Part shown: piece after piece, positions 1 to 12,331 of the stretch
Numbering within the stretch: the stretch's first letter is position 1
Layout: the number at the start of each line of letters is the position of its first letter
Source of the DNA: Deinandra increscens subsp. villosa
Lineage: Eukaryota > Streptophyta > Magnoliopsida > Asterales > Asteraceae
DNA: 64,000 bases
Assembly: GCA_039602395.1 (NCBI GenBank)
Contig: JBCNJP010000006.1
Location: 54,153,502-54,217,501, forward strand
Direction of reading: 5' to 3'
The notes under the pieces: generated by a model
The model's input: the letters and a program-made list of their open reading frames with translations, nothing else
Databases searched by the model: none
What the model was told of the DNA's origin: nothing
Translations under genes and position numbers: made by a program

Positions 1-140
1 CCTAAATCAAGGGAGAAGCATGTGCATACTGTTAATCGAGGGAGAAGCATGCGTATACTAATCTCGAAGAGAGGGATCTGAGTCTGCTGAATGTTAATCG
101 AGGCCACAGGGAGGAGAAGCATGCGCATACTGTTGAAGAG
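1..140. repeat. Imperfect short repeats (gagaagcatgcgcatact type)
   Basis: Three diverged copies of a roughly 25-base motif containing gagaagcatg and catact occur near 11-31, 40-60 and 114-133, two of them preceded by taatcgagg. They may be the edge of an LTR or satellite cut by the window start. No coding potential was seen. Confidence 0.5.
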
Positions 141-1490
141 ATTAAAGTAAATGTCGAAAATAACCCTATAATTAAGCTGTAAATGGTTTAAGCTTGAGAA
201 TTGTTTAAATGTGATGCTTAAAATACTTGTACACAATGCAATAACCCTTGTACGCGTCTTAAGGATTAAACATTTTCATGACGAAAATGCCCTTTAGGGC
301 AATATGTATTATATATAGTAATAGATAATAGATATATAACATAATATAATTGGGTTCATCTAAAAAACTCTTTATTCTAAAAAGCAGATTTTGAACTTAT
401 ATATAAACTGGTTGAACGAATTTCAGATGAACTCATTTCAGCGGCATTGAAACCGACTCTTCAAACTCTATGATCTTAATTTTTATGGTTTAGCTTTTAG
501 GTTATACAATTTATATTTTCCAGCTTATTGTCTTTCTGACCATCATTGTGTCTTTTCTCGTCATTGTTTTTAGGGTTTAACTTTATGGTTTATGGGATAG
601 CTTTATGGTTAACTTTTAAGTTATAAAATTTACGTTTTCCAGTTCATTATCTTTTTCGTCGTGTCATTATGTTATTTTCTACTCTTTGTTTTTTAGGTTT
701 AACTTTCAGGCTATAAGAAACCTATTTATAATAACTCAACCGGTATTATAGCTAATTATAGTATTTTTCTAAGAAACCTTTAAACATAATTTGTTAGACT
801 TGCACCTCTTTAAGGATATGATCGAAGATAATACTTCGTGAATACATATGATTATGGTTAGGGAAAGGGTATTGTTAGTCTCTTAGCATCTTTGTAGATA
901 AGCGGTTTCATCTTTCTATGGCGGCTTGTGTTTGTTACTTGTATCTTGGTTTTATATTGCTTTATAATGTACGTTTTAGTGCTTGTTTGTTGCAGGGGTC
1001 GAGTTCCAGGTACCGAACCTATATCAAGATTGTTGTATAATGCTCACTTTTGATCTAGCAGCTTGTGATCGAACTACAACTGATCTATTTTAGTAAAATT
1101 AAAAATGTAAAATGCAAGAAAAGGTAATTAGTTTTATAGAAAAATATACATACATATTTTTTACTTGGATTGCCTTTATAATGGGGTTTCTTCATAATAC
1201 ATCAGCATATTTGTTTTGATAATAGTAGATCTAAACTTCCAATTATATATATTAATTAGTTATTTGTTGCATCATCAAACAATCAATTACCTCTTTTAGA
1301 TATTGGATTTGCTTTTTTTTTCCAATCACATAACTTAATTAAAGAAAAGGATATATAAAAAATAAATTATGATTAGAGCTAATTTAAGCATTGGGTGGAT
1401 AATGGGAGTTTTGAAGATTGAAGTGAAAGTGATTTCCTTAGGCCCATGATCATATATGGCGTGGGTTCTTTTTTCTTTTATTTATTTATA
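141..1490. other. Gene-free AT-rich DNA with one internal duplication
   Basis: No convincing exon or ORF was found. Positions 481-600 and 601-705 are two diverged copies of one unit; both contain ttatggtt, tttaggttata, ttttccag and tttaggtttaac-like blocks in the same order. This may be old LTR or intron sequence. Nothing else is recognisable. Confidence 0.4.
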
Positions 1491-1918
1491 TATATTTTTG
1501 AGTAAACTTCGTTTTTAGTCCCCAACGTTTACACATTTTAACAATTTTAGTCTCAACTTTTTAAAAATCCCGATTTATTCTCAGATTTCATTTTTTTTTC
1601 AATTTTGGTCTCAACGTTGACATTTGTTTAAAGAGCCGTTAGACTTCCCTCGTGCCGTCCCCACATAAGGTGTACTTTTGTCAATTGCGTTTGTTTTAAA
1701 GTATGAGTAAAAACAAACGAAAATGACAAAAGTACACATCATGTGGGGACCACATGAGGACAGTCTAACGGCTTTTTAAACAACTGTTAACATTAAGACC
1801 AAAATTGAAAAAAAAATGAAATCTGAGACACTAAATCGGAATTTTTAAAAAGTTGGGACTAAAATTGTTAAAATGTACAAACGTTGAGGACTAAAAACGA
1901 AGTTTACTCTATATTTTT
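1491..1918. mobile_element. Mutator-like MITE with long terminal inverted repeats
   Basis: The element runs from GAGTAAACTTCG (1500) to CGAAGTTTACTC (1909). The first and last ~190 bases are near-perfect inverted copies, so the single strand would form a long hairpin. It is flanked by a perfect 9-bp target-site duplication TATATTTTT (1491-1499 and 1910-1918). Nine-bp duplications with long TIRs are the Mutator/MULE signature. It is non-autonomous, with no ORF. The flank is AT-rich, but the match ends exactly at both TIR tips. Confidence 0.85.
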
Positions 1919-2285
1919 TAAAAGGCATGTGTGGGTTCTTGTGTCTTTATCACCAGGGATATTTTGTGATTTTATGAACATGTATGAGAGGTTATATACG
2001 TAACTTAGATTTGACCAAATTTTAAATAATTTCTTGATCGATTTCTTGATTTGAGAGACCAAGACATCTATAGTGTCCTTTCATCATGTGTACATAGAAG
2101 ATTTTAAGATTTGCCATCAAACTCCGGGGATATCAATAATTAATCAAGATTACAAGCAAGATTATCTTATCTATATTGTTCATTATTGTTGACCTTAAGT
2201 TCTATCATTTTATAAAGTCTTTTTCACAAAAGAATTTAGTGTGTAATTCCTTTTGATTTTAAAATTAAAGGTTGGATTTTCTTCT

Positions 2286-2593
2286 CTCACAATCAGGGGC
2301 GGACCCAGTAAGGGCCCAGGGGTAGCGCCCGCTACCACTGAACTTTTACCCCGACGTGCAAATTTATTTTTTTTTATAGGTTTTCGGTTTTTCGCGACCC
2401 CTGAAACGAATTTTTCGCGACCCCTGGAAGAAATTTTATGGCTTTTACTTAAAAATATGATTAAAAGTCTCTTAAAAATATGATTAAAAGCCCGTTAACT
2501 ACCTAAAAAATTTTTTCGGGGGCGCTGCCCCCGAACCCCTGTTAGTCCCCGCTACCCCTGATATTCTTTCCTGAATCCGCCACTGCTCACAAT
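2286..2593. mobile_element. hAT-type MITE, copy 1
   Basis: A 292-bp element (2294-2585) starts CAGGGGCGGA and ends TCCGCCACTG. It is flanked by the perfect 8-bp duplication CTCACAAT (2286-2293, 2586-2593), as expected of hAT transposons. A second family member lies at 31994-32257, and a larger element with the same termini at 27349-29050. The short ORF crossing it is a by-product of the repeat. Confidence 0.9.
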
Positions 2594-4641
2594 AATGGTA
2601 GTGGTTTTAACATAAGTCTTGGTTGAATTTTGTTAGCCTTAATTATTTGATAAGTTTGAATGTAAGTTAATGGGCAACTTATCTCATAATTTTTTTAAGA
2701 CAAAACTTTTTATTCATTATAGGGTTTGAATCCTCATCATTTGAAAATGTAAAACTTATCAAAACATTAAGATACCATTAAACGAAAAATCTTTTGGTGT
2801 GAGTTTACCCTTTGAAATTTATCTTGCTATTTTAACTATGTATTTTCTGATGAAACATCTATTGTTAATAAAAGGATAACTAGACTTAAACTAGGACTTT
2901 TGGTAAACAAAGTAAGGTAAAATAGGAAATGTAAATACGAGTCAGGATAGTCATGCCAATAGGAAAAATGTTGCACGAGGAACATAAGAGGTAGGACTTA
3001 GGGTATGCAAGTGCGAAGAATACCCGATTGCAATTAGCTACTGCAATTTGGTATTTTACCCAAATGAACATATCACATGTTCTAACTGTTGTATGGCCTA
3101 GTGCGGAGTAGGATAATTGACAGTGAGATACGTGATCAATAACTTGTAAAGAATGCCTAGAGAAATGTAGTTTTAAAGGACCGGTTTTTAGAATTACCGG
3201 TAAAGGATGAAAGGAAAAGTACGAACACTAGGAATAATTGTGATGAGGATAACTGGATTTTAAACGCATCATAATTATATAATTGTATAGCGCTTGTAAT
3301 TATGTAATCATCATAATTAATTTATAATTTATTTTTTAGAAAATAAGTCAAGGTGTGTAAATCTAAAAAAAATCATTAAGGGACGGGACATATAATTTTT
3401 TTAGTTGCTAAATATATAATTAAAAGTGAGATATATACCATTACACTTAAGAAGACGATAAATATAGAATTTGGGTTTTAAGTCGGATAAAAATTCACTT
3501 AAAAATAGAGAGAAATTTCAAATTGTCCATTTCACCAAACAAATACCCCAATATGTTCATTGACTTTTTTATTTCTCAAAATGCCTATTTGTTTATAATC
3601 ATTTGAACCTAGAGTATTGTAGGTAGAGCCTAGACCATGGTTGTTTGACCATAGAGTATCATCACACAATCTTAAAGTATGATCGTTCATGATCGTTCGA
3701 ACCTAGAAATTTTTTGAATCTATATTTTCAAATTTGAATATGAAATTAACATAACTAATTTTATTAATATAAATATATGTTCATTTATAACTTTAAAAAT
3801 ACTAGTGTTTTATAAAATTTCGTTTATATTGTTGCAACGTACTCATTTTTCATGTGGACATAAATATTATTCAAAACCGGTCTATGTGAAATTTATATCG
3901 AACGTATTTCTGGTTCCTCTTTTTACTCTTCCCCTTTCAACCTCCTTCAAATGTTATAATATTTATATAACTAAGTAGAGGGTAGGGTTATTGTAAAAAA
4001 CATTTTTGCATACCAATTGTAAGAAGTAAATGATGTGTTAAATTATAATGGAAGATATTGTCTTTTAATTATATTTGTGGTAAATATATGACACCATATA
4101 TGGTGTTATCTATTTTAGAAAGGTTATATCTTTATCAAATTTATAATTAAGGGATAACACAATATTATACTAATATCCAAAGAGTCATATATTTATCAAA
4201 CATAATGTCTTAATAAATGGTGTTTAGAATCCAATAAATAAATTTTTCTATTTTAACAATGTCATATGTTTACCAAAAACATAATTAAAGGATGACATGA
4301 TGCATTGATATCTAAACACAATGCATTTCTTAGGGGGTGGGGGGCAAGTGGAACAAAGTAGCCGCCGCCTACTTGACTTTGCCGTAGGCAAATTCAATGT
4401 CACACTCGCGGCTTCCCTCCGACGGTTAAAATTTTCATTGTTTGCGGCATGAAGTAGTCTCGCCGGCTACTTTGTGTTGTGTGTGTGATTGTGGGTCTCA
4501 TCCACACTTTTACCTCTACCAATTAAATCCCATCACCTTTAAGTTTAATTATAATATTAAAATTTTTAGAAAATCAATTAAAAAATCAGACCTTAATATT
4601 AAGGACCTACCGAATTAAGCCTCCAACCCTACACCAACACT
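2594..4641. other. No gene seen
   Basis: AT-rich intergenic DNA. Around 4085-4320 there are two or three diverged copies of a ~110-base unit with a shared atttatcaaa / aattaaggataaca / atatccaaa order. A G-rich block follows at 4330-4500. Short ORFs here lack codon bias, splice context or recognisable motifs. Confidence 0.4.
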
Positions 4642-4999
4642 TTAGGGCACTAGGTACGGTGGCGTGAACATAGACGTTGTGGCCTATGTGGCATAAAGTC
4701 ACGTCGTGAAACCATTTTCACCCTCACGTGATGGGTGGTGTGGTGTTTTGATGTGGAGTTTTCAACGGTGTGAAGGGAAGGGAGGGAGATGGCTTGCTTC
4801 AATCATAACATTCCACATATTTATTTTTTTTTTATATTTTTTTTATTTAAATCAATAAAAACAAATAATCCAATACCACACACCATATCATCTATACCTC
4901 TATCATACCACCCAAATGGTGGTATCCAGTCATCGTCCATGTGGCAACATAACCCCACTATCATACCATTCATCACACCATGTATACCACATGCCCTTA
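4642..4999. mobile_element. PIF/Harbinger (Tourist-like) MITE
   Basis: A 352-bp element (4645-4996) begins GGGCACTAGGTAC and ends with the inverted counterpart GTATACCACATGCCC. A TTA trinucleotide flanks each side (4642-4644, 4997-4999). A 3-bp TTA/TAA duplication with GGGC-type termini is characteristic of Tourist-like MITEs. The TIRs are imperfect, so the copy is somewhat old. The 91-codon ORF over it is not a gene. Confidence 0.7.
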
Positions 5000-5515
5000 G
5001 GGGTGGCGCTACCACCATCGATCTGCCTAATTTTTCATTTACATTTGATTTAATTATCTACTAATATCGATTAGACAACTTCTTTTACTATGATTTTTAA
5101 GGTAACGTTTTTTTTCTCTCTACTTTTTAACAATAGTGTAGCGTTATCTTTCTTCTTTTTGAACGATGCTATTTTATATTTGTTTTGTATGTCCGCATTA
5201 TTCCCGGAACAACGGCTGAATTGAAAATCTAGCTATTTAAACAAAAAATGTCTTTAAAAATTGCTATTAAGAGTATCTTTACAAATACAAAACCCACTTT
5301 AGTTTAGAGCCTTCATTGTGAAATTCGTATTTTCAACTTCCTTCTTAAATTATAAAGAAATTATTAAAAAGTCTCTGTAACTCATTCCTCATCCTTGTAT
5401 GTTTAGGAGAATTCAAATTCATCATTCATTTGATATTGCGTTATTTACCCTCCTCATATTATTATTTTCCATTACTTGTGAGTAGTAAAAGAAAAGAGTA
5501 TTATTTAACTAAAAT
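5000..5515. other. No gene seen
   Basis: Intergenic AT-rich sequence between the Harbinger MITE and the copia LTR. No repeats or ORFs of note. Confidence 0.4.
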
Positions 5516-5873
5516 TGTTAGAGCATATCCCTATGCTAGCATGTGTCTCGTGTATTGTATCTAATCTAGAGCATCTGTGTGAGTTTTATAGTCACTGGCC
5601 GTACCAGATGCACCGCCGGACCAGATGATCCGGGCGGACCAGATGGTCCGCAGGTGATACGCTGGCCTGTTACTAAGTGACTATAAATAGCTTGTTAGAG
5701 AGAGTGTTTAGTAGTTCTTTCAGTTCTCTATCTCTTAACTGTGTGTAGCAGAAGGTGTAAACTCTCTCTAGCTTGTAACCTCTAAGTGAATCAATAAAGC
5801 AAAGCTTTATTTACTCCTTGTTGTCATTCAATTACCAAATCATGTTGTAGTAAGATCGTCTCAGTGTTTTACA
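5516..5873 (+). mobile_element. 5' LTR of a copia-type retrotransposon
   Basis: The LTR starts TGTTAGAGCAT and ends TTTTACA, just before an initiator-Met primer-binding site. It contains a TATA box (ctataaatag, about 5682-5691) and an AATAAA-like signal near 5792. Between 5597 and 5655 it has several copies of an accagatg.tccg motif that reappears in the leader. The start TGTTAGAGCAT is shared with the minus-strand copia LTR at 59016-59351, which suggests one lineage. The other LTR is not visible; the scaffold gap at 6472 hides the body. Confidence 0.75.
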
Positions 5874-5875
5874 AG

Positions 5876-5887
5876 TGGTATCAGAGC
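5876..5887 (+). promoter_or_regulatory. Primer-binding site (tRNA-iMet)
   Basis: TGGTATCAGAGC lies two bases after the LTR end. This is the usual plant LTR-retrotransposon primer-binding site, complementary to the 3' end of initiator tRNA-Met. It fixes the element's orientation as plus. Confidence 0.9.
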
Positions 5888-6471
5888 ATTCCAGGTTACT
5901 CTACTGCTGTGATTTGGTAAGTTTTCGAAATTTTAGAGAGAGAAAGTGTGGGTTTTCTATGTTTTTCATCAAATTCTTCAAATTCCGAGTGTTTCTGTGA
6001 TGAAAAATGATTTCTGAGTATTTCTGAAGTGTTTTCGCATCTATTTGAATCAAATTTTCGGTCGGAAACGTCGAATTCGTGAAAATCAGTCGATTTTAGT
6101 TCGAATTGCATCTGGTCCGCCGGTTGAACATTTGGTCCGCCGTTTGATCCGCCCCGGCAATCTTCATCAGTCTGATCCGCGGCAGTTACAGCGTACCAGT
6201 GTGATCCGCTGAAAATTCTGGTCCGCCGTACCAGTTTTGATCTGCCGTATCAAAATCTGATCCGCCAAAGATATCTGGTCCGCTGGAACATAATTGATCC
6301 GTTGAGAGTATTTGATCCGGTGAGCAAATTTGATCCGCTGGTTTATCTGATCCGGAATTTGGTCCGCTGAAATTGTTGGTCCGTTGGCAGAAAACATATC
6401 ATCACAAAAACTGACGTAACTTGCAAACCGTTTGGAGTTACGGAGCCCAATACCAGTCAAAACGTTCGTCT
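5888..6471 (+). repeat. Copia leader rich in a reiterated TCCGC motif
   Basis: Untranslated leader between the primer-binding site and the expected gag. From about 6105 to 6395 it carries some fifteen loosely spaced copies of a short motif of the form tgRTCCGCYg (gatccgc/ggtccgc), spaced 10-35 bases apart with no fixed period. The minus-strand ORF through it is probably incidental. The leader runs into the gap, so gag cannot be seen. Confidence 0.65.
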
Positions 6472-6971
6472 NNNNNNNNNNNNNNNNNNNNNNNNNNNNN
6501 NNNNNNNNNNNNNNNNNNNNNNNNNNNNNNNNNNNNNNNNNNNNNNNNNNNNNNNNNNNNNNNNNNNNNNNNNNNNNNNNNNNNNNNNNNNNNNNNNNNN
6601 NNNNNNNNNNNNNNNNNNNNNNNNNNNNNNNNNNNNNNNNNNNNNNNNNNNNNNNNNNNNNNNNNNNNNNNNNNNNNNNNNNNNNNNNNNNNNNNNNNNN
6701 NNNNNNNNNNNNNNNNNNNNNNNNNNNNNNNNNNNNNNNNNNNNNNNNNNNNNNNNNNNNNNNNNNNNNNNNNNNNNNNNNNNNNNNNNNNNNNNNNNNN
6801 NNNNNNNNNNNNNNNNNNNNNNNNNNNNNNNNNNNNNNNNNNNNNNNNNNNNNNNNNNNNNNNNNNNNNNNNNNNNNNNNNNNNNNNNNNNNNNNNNNNN
6901 NNNNNNNNNNNNNNNNNNNNNNNNNNNNNNNNNNNNNNNNNNNNNNNNNNNNNNNNNNNNNNNNNNNNNNN
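6472..6971. other. Scaffold gap (500 N)
   Basis: Exactly 500 unknown bases, a conventional placeholder, so the true distance is unknown. It interrupts the copia element that starts at 5516. Confidence 0.95.
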
Positions 6972-7512
6972 CAATTCTCTTGCATATGTTTACTCTAAAG
7001 TGAAGCTATTATCAACCTTAAAAATACAATTTACTATTTATACTGAATTACTGAGCATAAAAAAATAATATAATATGTAACTTATTTCTATGTGTCTTTT
7101 GAACAACGATCCATAATCTTTTAATTACGATACATAACACAATCTTTTAAAGTCTCCATCCCAACCACTTTGGAGTTCAGTATATAAAGAGCATTCATAA
7201 GTTGAAAACCTTCTGAGATTCCATGTTTTAGTTATAAGGTGTGTGAGTTAAAAGCACATGCAACAAATTCCTTGAAGGTGTTGTGACTGTTGTCTGGGCT
7301 ATTTTAGAAGTTGGAAATTAAAATACAATTATGATATTTATTAATTCTAGTTTAAGATGAAGAAAGATATTTATATTGATTAGTCGTTAATGATAAGACT
7401 TAAAGTTAAAGTATTAAATTGAACTAAACAAGATAAGCATGTGATATATGCATACATATACACACACACATATTCATATTATATAAAATATATATTAAAA
7501 TCATGATGTAAA
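6972..7512. other. No gene seen
   Basis: AT-rich DNA after the gap, with a short CA/TA stretch near 7450-7480. It does not look like copia internal sequence, so the element from 5516 apparently ends inside the gap or has been truncated. Confidence 0.4.
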
Positions 7513-7930
7513 TGTTAGACCCGTTTTAACTTGTGGCCCAAGTTATGATTTATCTTATGTGATCATTGGCCTAAATTATAACCCTATGTTTTCTAACTGA
7601 CTTTTTTATTCGATTGACGTAATTGTCCTTACTAACTTAATAAGGTTTTTCTTTGGGTGTATATATAGAGATCAATAGGCAGAGAACTAACACCCTTATC
7701 ACCTATCATGAAATTCGTGTCACTCTCTGCCTCTCTACAATTCAAGGGCTACCACCCAATTCACCATCCTTACCATACACCCTATACGGGAACTCGATCG
7801 GTTGCTTCATGGAGTCCTTCAGCATCACTGCGGTTAGACCAAGATCAGGATGTCTTCCACTTAGCATGCTAGACTACCAGGTAATATTTAATTATGTTTA
7901 TGCTATCATGTTAGAGGAATCGTCCAACGT
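7513..7930 (+). mobile_element. 5' LTR of copia A
   Basis: Starts TGTTAGACCCG and carries a TATA box (gtatatatagag, 7659-7670). It is followed by a degenerate primer-binding site, tggcatcagaac, at 7932-7943. Two other copies of its 5' portion lie at 12462-12626 and 14806-15070. The 3' boundary is approximate because the terminal CA is not preserved. Confidence 0.75.
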
Positions 7931-9049
7931 TTGGCATCAGAACGATGTTGCTTAATCGATTCCTCATCTGTCTTGTTTATGATTTTGTTGAAGCCGTATC
8001 TGAACACATAATCGAAATCGATTTTCTAATCATACAAGTTTTTCCAGATCTAAAACCTAATTTGATCTGATTTGAAAATCATGATTCAAAACCTAATTGT
8101 TAAAATTGTTTTGTGATCTAAAACACTAATGGATTACGAAATCAACCTAATCTTGTTGGTTAAAATCATTTTATGATTCAATTTTGAAAAACCGCTAATA
8201 TGATCATAGTGGATAATAGCCCTAATCTGATCATAATGGATAGAATCATCAAACGAAACATTAACGTTTAATTACCGGGTTGATTTTTGTCGAAACCTAA
8301 TTTCGGCCTAAACTGTCTGTGGAGCGAGACGAGTCGTTACCCTGTAACGACTTGTTAGTGTTTAAGCGAAAACGAAGCGTTACCCTGTAACAAATCATAA
8401 CGGCCTAAACGTTTTCGAATTTGGAACTCGGATCCATAATGGGTCGTTTCCCTGTAACGCCTAGTTACGAAGTTTTTTACCAGAGGAAATTCTAATGACC
8501 TAAGATTCTTCTTGTTTTGTTTAAACCTTACATAATTATATTTTTTACAACACATAAAACTTACTAAATTAGTTTAACTGAAAGGCAAATGAAAATATAA
8601 ACTCGTGTTCATGTGGCAATAATGTATTCAAGTACACTAATTAATAAGCCTTCACTCGCATTCATGTTCATCCATAATAATTGGCCAAGTCATATTTATG
8701 ACGGATTAATATTTGGAGATATGTGTTTTAATATACAGATTTGAAGATTATATTAGTTCTTCCTATTTTAATATGTTTAACACTTTTTTTCTTAAATTCG
8801 TATAATGTTACTTGTTTGATTTATACCTAACCTTGTTTTGGTTCGAATCTTAATGTCTAATCATGTTCAATCTCTAACTGTTCAGTTCATACTACTATAA
8901 CTAATGGTTTGAACCATGGCTAAGTTTTTATTAGTAACCTATTCATACTTGATTTTTCACACTTAAGTGGACTTTATTATGTGTATAATTGAACCTAAAT
9001 AAGTTATTCGAACCATAACTTACGGTTCGCATCACAACTCTAAAGTCTA

Positions 9050-9610
9050 AACCTTATGCTCAAAATCAAACATTACTTTAAGTTTGAACAACCTGATTTG
9101 TTCCGGTGCCTTAAAACTACTAAAATGAATTGACTAGTTAACTTGTCTTAGTAAAATGATAACATCTTTAAAGTTTCACTTCTGGCTAAAGTTGATGTGC
9201 TACTTTTGTAATGTTATTTAAACACTTCGCCTTACTAGTTTACATGTCTTAGTCAAAACTAGTTTACTTGCTTATGTTGATGACATCTCAAAGAATTCCA
9301 ATTCTGGTCAAAGCTAATTTGCTACTTCTATAATATCATTCAACTTCACTTTACTAGTTAGCTTATGTTAGTTAAAACCGATTTATGTGCTTACCTTGAT
9401 AACAACTCTAAAGTTTCAATTCTGTCCAAAGCTAATTTGTTGCTTTTATACTGTTATTCAACTAAATTAAGCATTCGCCTTACACATACAAGTGTTTCAC
9501 TTTTGGCTAAAGCTAATGGGCTGCATTTGTATGTAGCGAAACTAACGTGTGCATACAACTTAAGTGTATCATTTTTGACTAAAGTTGATATGTTACATTA
9601 TTTTTTGCAC
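9050..9610 (+). repeat. Subrepeats in the copia A leader
   Basis: At least five diverged units of about 100-140 bases share the order caattctgg(t/c)caaagctaattt, gctactt(t/c)tataat, cattcaact, cttactagtt, and then ttgatgacatctc. The 88-codon ORF at 9365-9631 is a chance reading through them. The homologous leader of copia B (45735-46185, minus) has the same kind of unit. Confidence 0.65.
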
Positions 9611-10089
9611 ATACCCTTATTTTGTTCATAATGTTAAGGTGATATGAAAGTAACCAAAGTGAAAGCCGATTCACTTAAGTAGAACTTTACTCTAGTCTAT
9701 CATTATGCTGTTGTGATAGACTATATCTTCGATGGATGAATTTTCTTTATTTTATCCTTGTATTTTTCACTTCACTCTATTTTTGCTAGTGTCAAATCTT
9801 GCATACACTATAATTTATCTTTTAAGTTATTGTACTAATATCTGCCCTTTATTTCGATTTATGGAAATATATTATAAAATTCACTCTTGCTATGATGGAT
9901 CTTGTTTATACCATGAGACATGACACTCTCAATGCTCTTAAATAATGAAAAATAGTCGTAGCATGAATAATGGGAGATGTCTAATAAAAGTCATATAACA
10001 TGGTTACCATGAATATCAATAAAGATTGCCATCAAGGAACTAATATCTAAATTAGAGAGTTTATCTCATGTTTTCAAAAGAATGGCGTG

Positions 10090-10488
10090 ATAACTAATAT
10101 ATGTGAATACATCATTATAATGAACGACATGGCTCATAAACTCTAGGGCTTATTCATGAAGTTCATTCAAGGTTTTCCTATGAATTTTATTATGAATTCT
10201 CTCATAGCACAATTAAATGCTCTTAAAACCAACTATAACACTCAACAAATATAAGTGAGTGAGTTGAAAGCAATATGTGTAAATAAAGTAGAAGATCCAA
10301 AACTAAGAAAACCAAATAATGCTCATATTATCACCACTAACTTATCTAATAGGAAGGAAACTTCAGTATATAGTAAAAGTATTCAAAAATCAATTGATAC
10401 AAATGCATCTTCTATACATTACTTCTTCTTACGACAACCTTCTTGCAAACTTTGCCATAACAAAGGGCACAAGCAATACATATGTTAA
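10090..10488 (+). pseudogene. Copia A gag remnant with CCHC zinc knuckle
   Basis: The frame ending at 10488 contains CKLCHNKGHKQYIC (10444-10485), an exact CX2CX4HX4C nucleocapsid knuckle. Upstream, near 10150-10240, degenerate sequence reads FIQGFPMNF then SLIAQLNALKTNY, resembling the copia gag region before the knuckle. In the intact family this protein coats RNA in cytoplasmic virus-like particles. Stops and frame changes break it before and after, so only the 77-codon segment 10255-10488 stays open. Confidence 0.7.
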
Positions 10489-11109
10489 TCATTCAAGGAG
10501 CGCTTAGCTAATAAATGTTATCATCCTTCATGATATTTGAGTCCTCTAAAATAAATGTTCCAATCCTTACATGATCAATTCTCCAAATCCTTGCTATCAT
10601 CTAAATGTTAGCGATAATCTAAGAAAACAAGACTTGGAAATCTCATATGTGTTGTAGACTAACATTTAAGCCACATCTCACAAGTCAGAATGTTTAGACT
10701 CGTGAAGAATGAGGTATCATTAAGTCTTGATCTCACTGATTTTGAAACATGTGTCTAACGGAAATATGAAAAGTGTCAATCATAGTTATAGTTTACTATA
10801 ACTCTAACATGTTAATATCTTTTAATTCTTTTCAAATGGAGCAAATGGACATAATTTACTCATGTTATATGGTTTTGCATACCCTAACTTATCTGATAAC
10901 AATGATCTGAATATACCTAAGTGTAAAGGCGTATCAATCACACAAGGGCAACTCCATGAACTGATAATGAACAGCTAAACCTTAAAATCAGTTAAGAAGA
11001 TCATCAAGGTCTAAAAGGACTACTAATTTTGATGATTATGTAAACCTCCCTTAATAAATCTCATATATATAGGAAGGTGTAACGATTCTAACCTCCTATA
11101 ATGAAGTCA

Positions 11110-12130
11110 TTAGTATCAATCAATCTCCTAAATGGAATAAAGCTATAAGCTTGTTTCCATGGATACAAATGATTTTCTGGATCCAGATGAACTGCCCAAA
11201 GGTATAAGACCATATATTAGATCCAAAGGTATAAAGATTGATTACAAACAACTATACTCATAAGGATGGAATTGATTACAAAGAATACTTCTCACCTGTT
11301 TCACAAAAGGATTCCTCTAAGTATTATCATAACCTTAGTAGTTCATTACAGCTTAGAACTGCATTGGATATATATTCACTTTCGATTATAATGATTTACA
11401 TAAGGATATGCTAATGATCTAACCTAAAAGTTTTAAACTTATTGGTCAAGAACACTCAACTTGTAAGTAAATCAAATCCCTTTAGGGGTTAATGCACGAA
11501 TCACATTAATGGCACTTAAAATTTTACGAAGTCATAACGAAATGAGATTTCATCAAGAATCAAGTGGATTAGGGCACCTACCTTAAGATTAGTGGGAACA
11601 AATTTTCCATTAGTATCCTCATATGGATTATATCCTTCTGGAAAATAATACTAAAGATTTGTGCATAAGTCAAAGCGATTACTCTCGCATAATTATGACA
11701 TTAAAGATCTCGTAAAATTGTTATATAATAGACATTGAAATATACCAAGATCAAGCCAAATGGACATTGAGTATGTCCCTAAAGGCATTTATTGAGCGTG
11801 TCATTACACGTTATAACATGCAACATAATATTGATTATGATGACATAACATAATGCAGTGTACAATGCAACTTGTCATGTAATGTTATTAAGAAATCTGA
11901 TCAATGGGCTCACTGATGTAGCCTCCATATCATGACCATTGAAGACTTACCATAATTTTGAGATAAAATATTGTATTTATTCGTATGTGCATAATAAATA
12001 ATTAGAGGAAAATAACATTTGCATCAAAGTTCCTCAAGTACGAAAGATATGCTAACGGATCCGATAAGTAATGGTCTCCCACCTAAAGTTTCGACGAACA
12101 TGTTTCGAAGATGGGCTTTTCTAAAGACCT
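11110..12130 (+). pseudogene. Copia A pol remnant (RT to RNase H)
   Basis: Heavily decayed reverse-transcriptase sequence. Near 11265-11310 one frame reads GIDYKEYFSPVS, the conserved copia RT block 'GIDY.ETF(A/S)PV'. Near 12040-12110 another reads KDMLTDPISNGLPPKV, the C-terminal RNase H tail block normally 'D..ADPLTKGLPP'. Numerous stops and shifts separate them. The protein would copy element RNA and degrade the RNA strand. Copia B has equally degraded homologous blocks. Confidence 0.65.
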
Positions 12131-12331
12131 TATCTGGCATATCATACATGCTTATGTTTAATAAAATTTCCTCTCCATTATGATTTATGTGTCTCTAAAT
12201 ATGTTACGCATGCCTTACATGACATATAGACAATAAATATACAAATCAACGTTAGGGGCTTAATTGTCAATTTGATCCTAAAACTAAGTTGAATTTTTAA
12301 ATTTGGAATTGTAGTAGGATTAATGGGGGTC

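Noticed and set aside
4789..5064. 91-codon plus ORF and its minus counterpart
   Set aside because: Lies across a Harbinger MITE end with low-complexity T-rich DNA and has no recognisable motif.
6167..7068. ORFs of 178-272 codons crossing 6472-6971
   Set aside because: Mostly translated N from a scaffold gap. The same applies to ORFs over 25018-25517 and 58383-58882.
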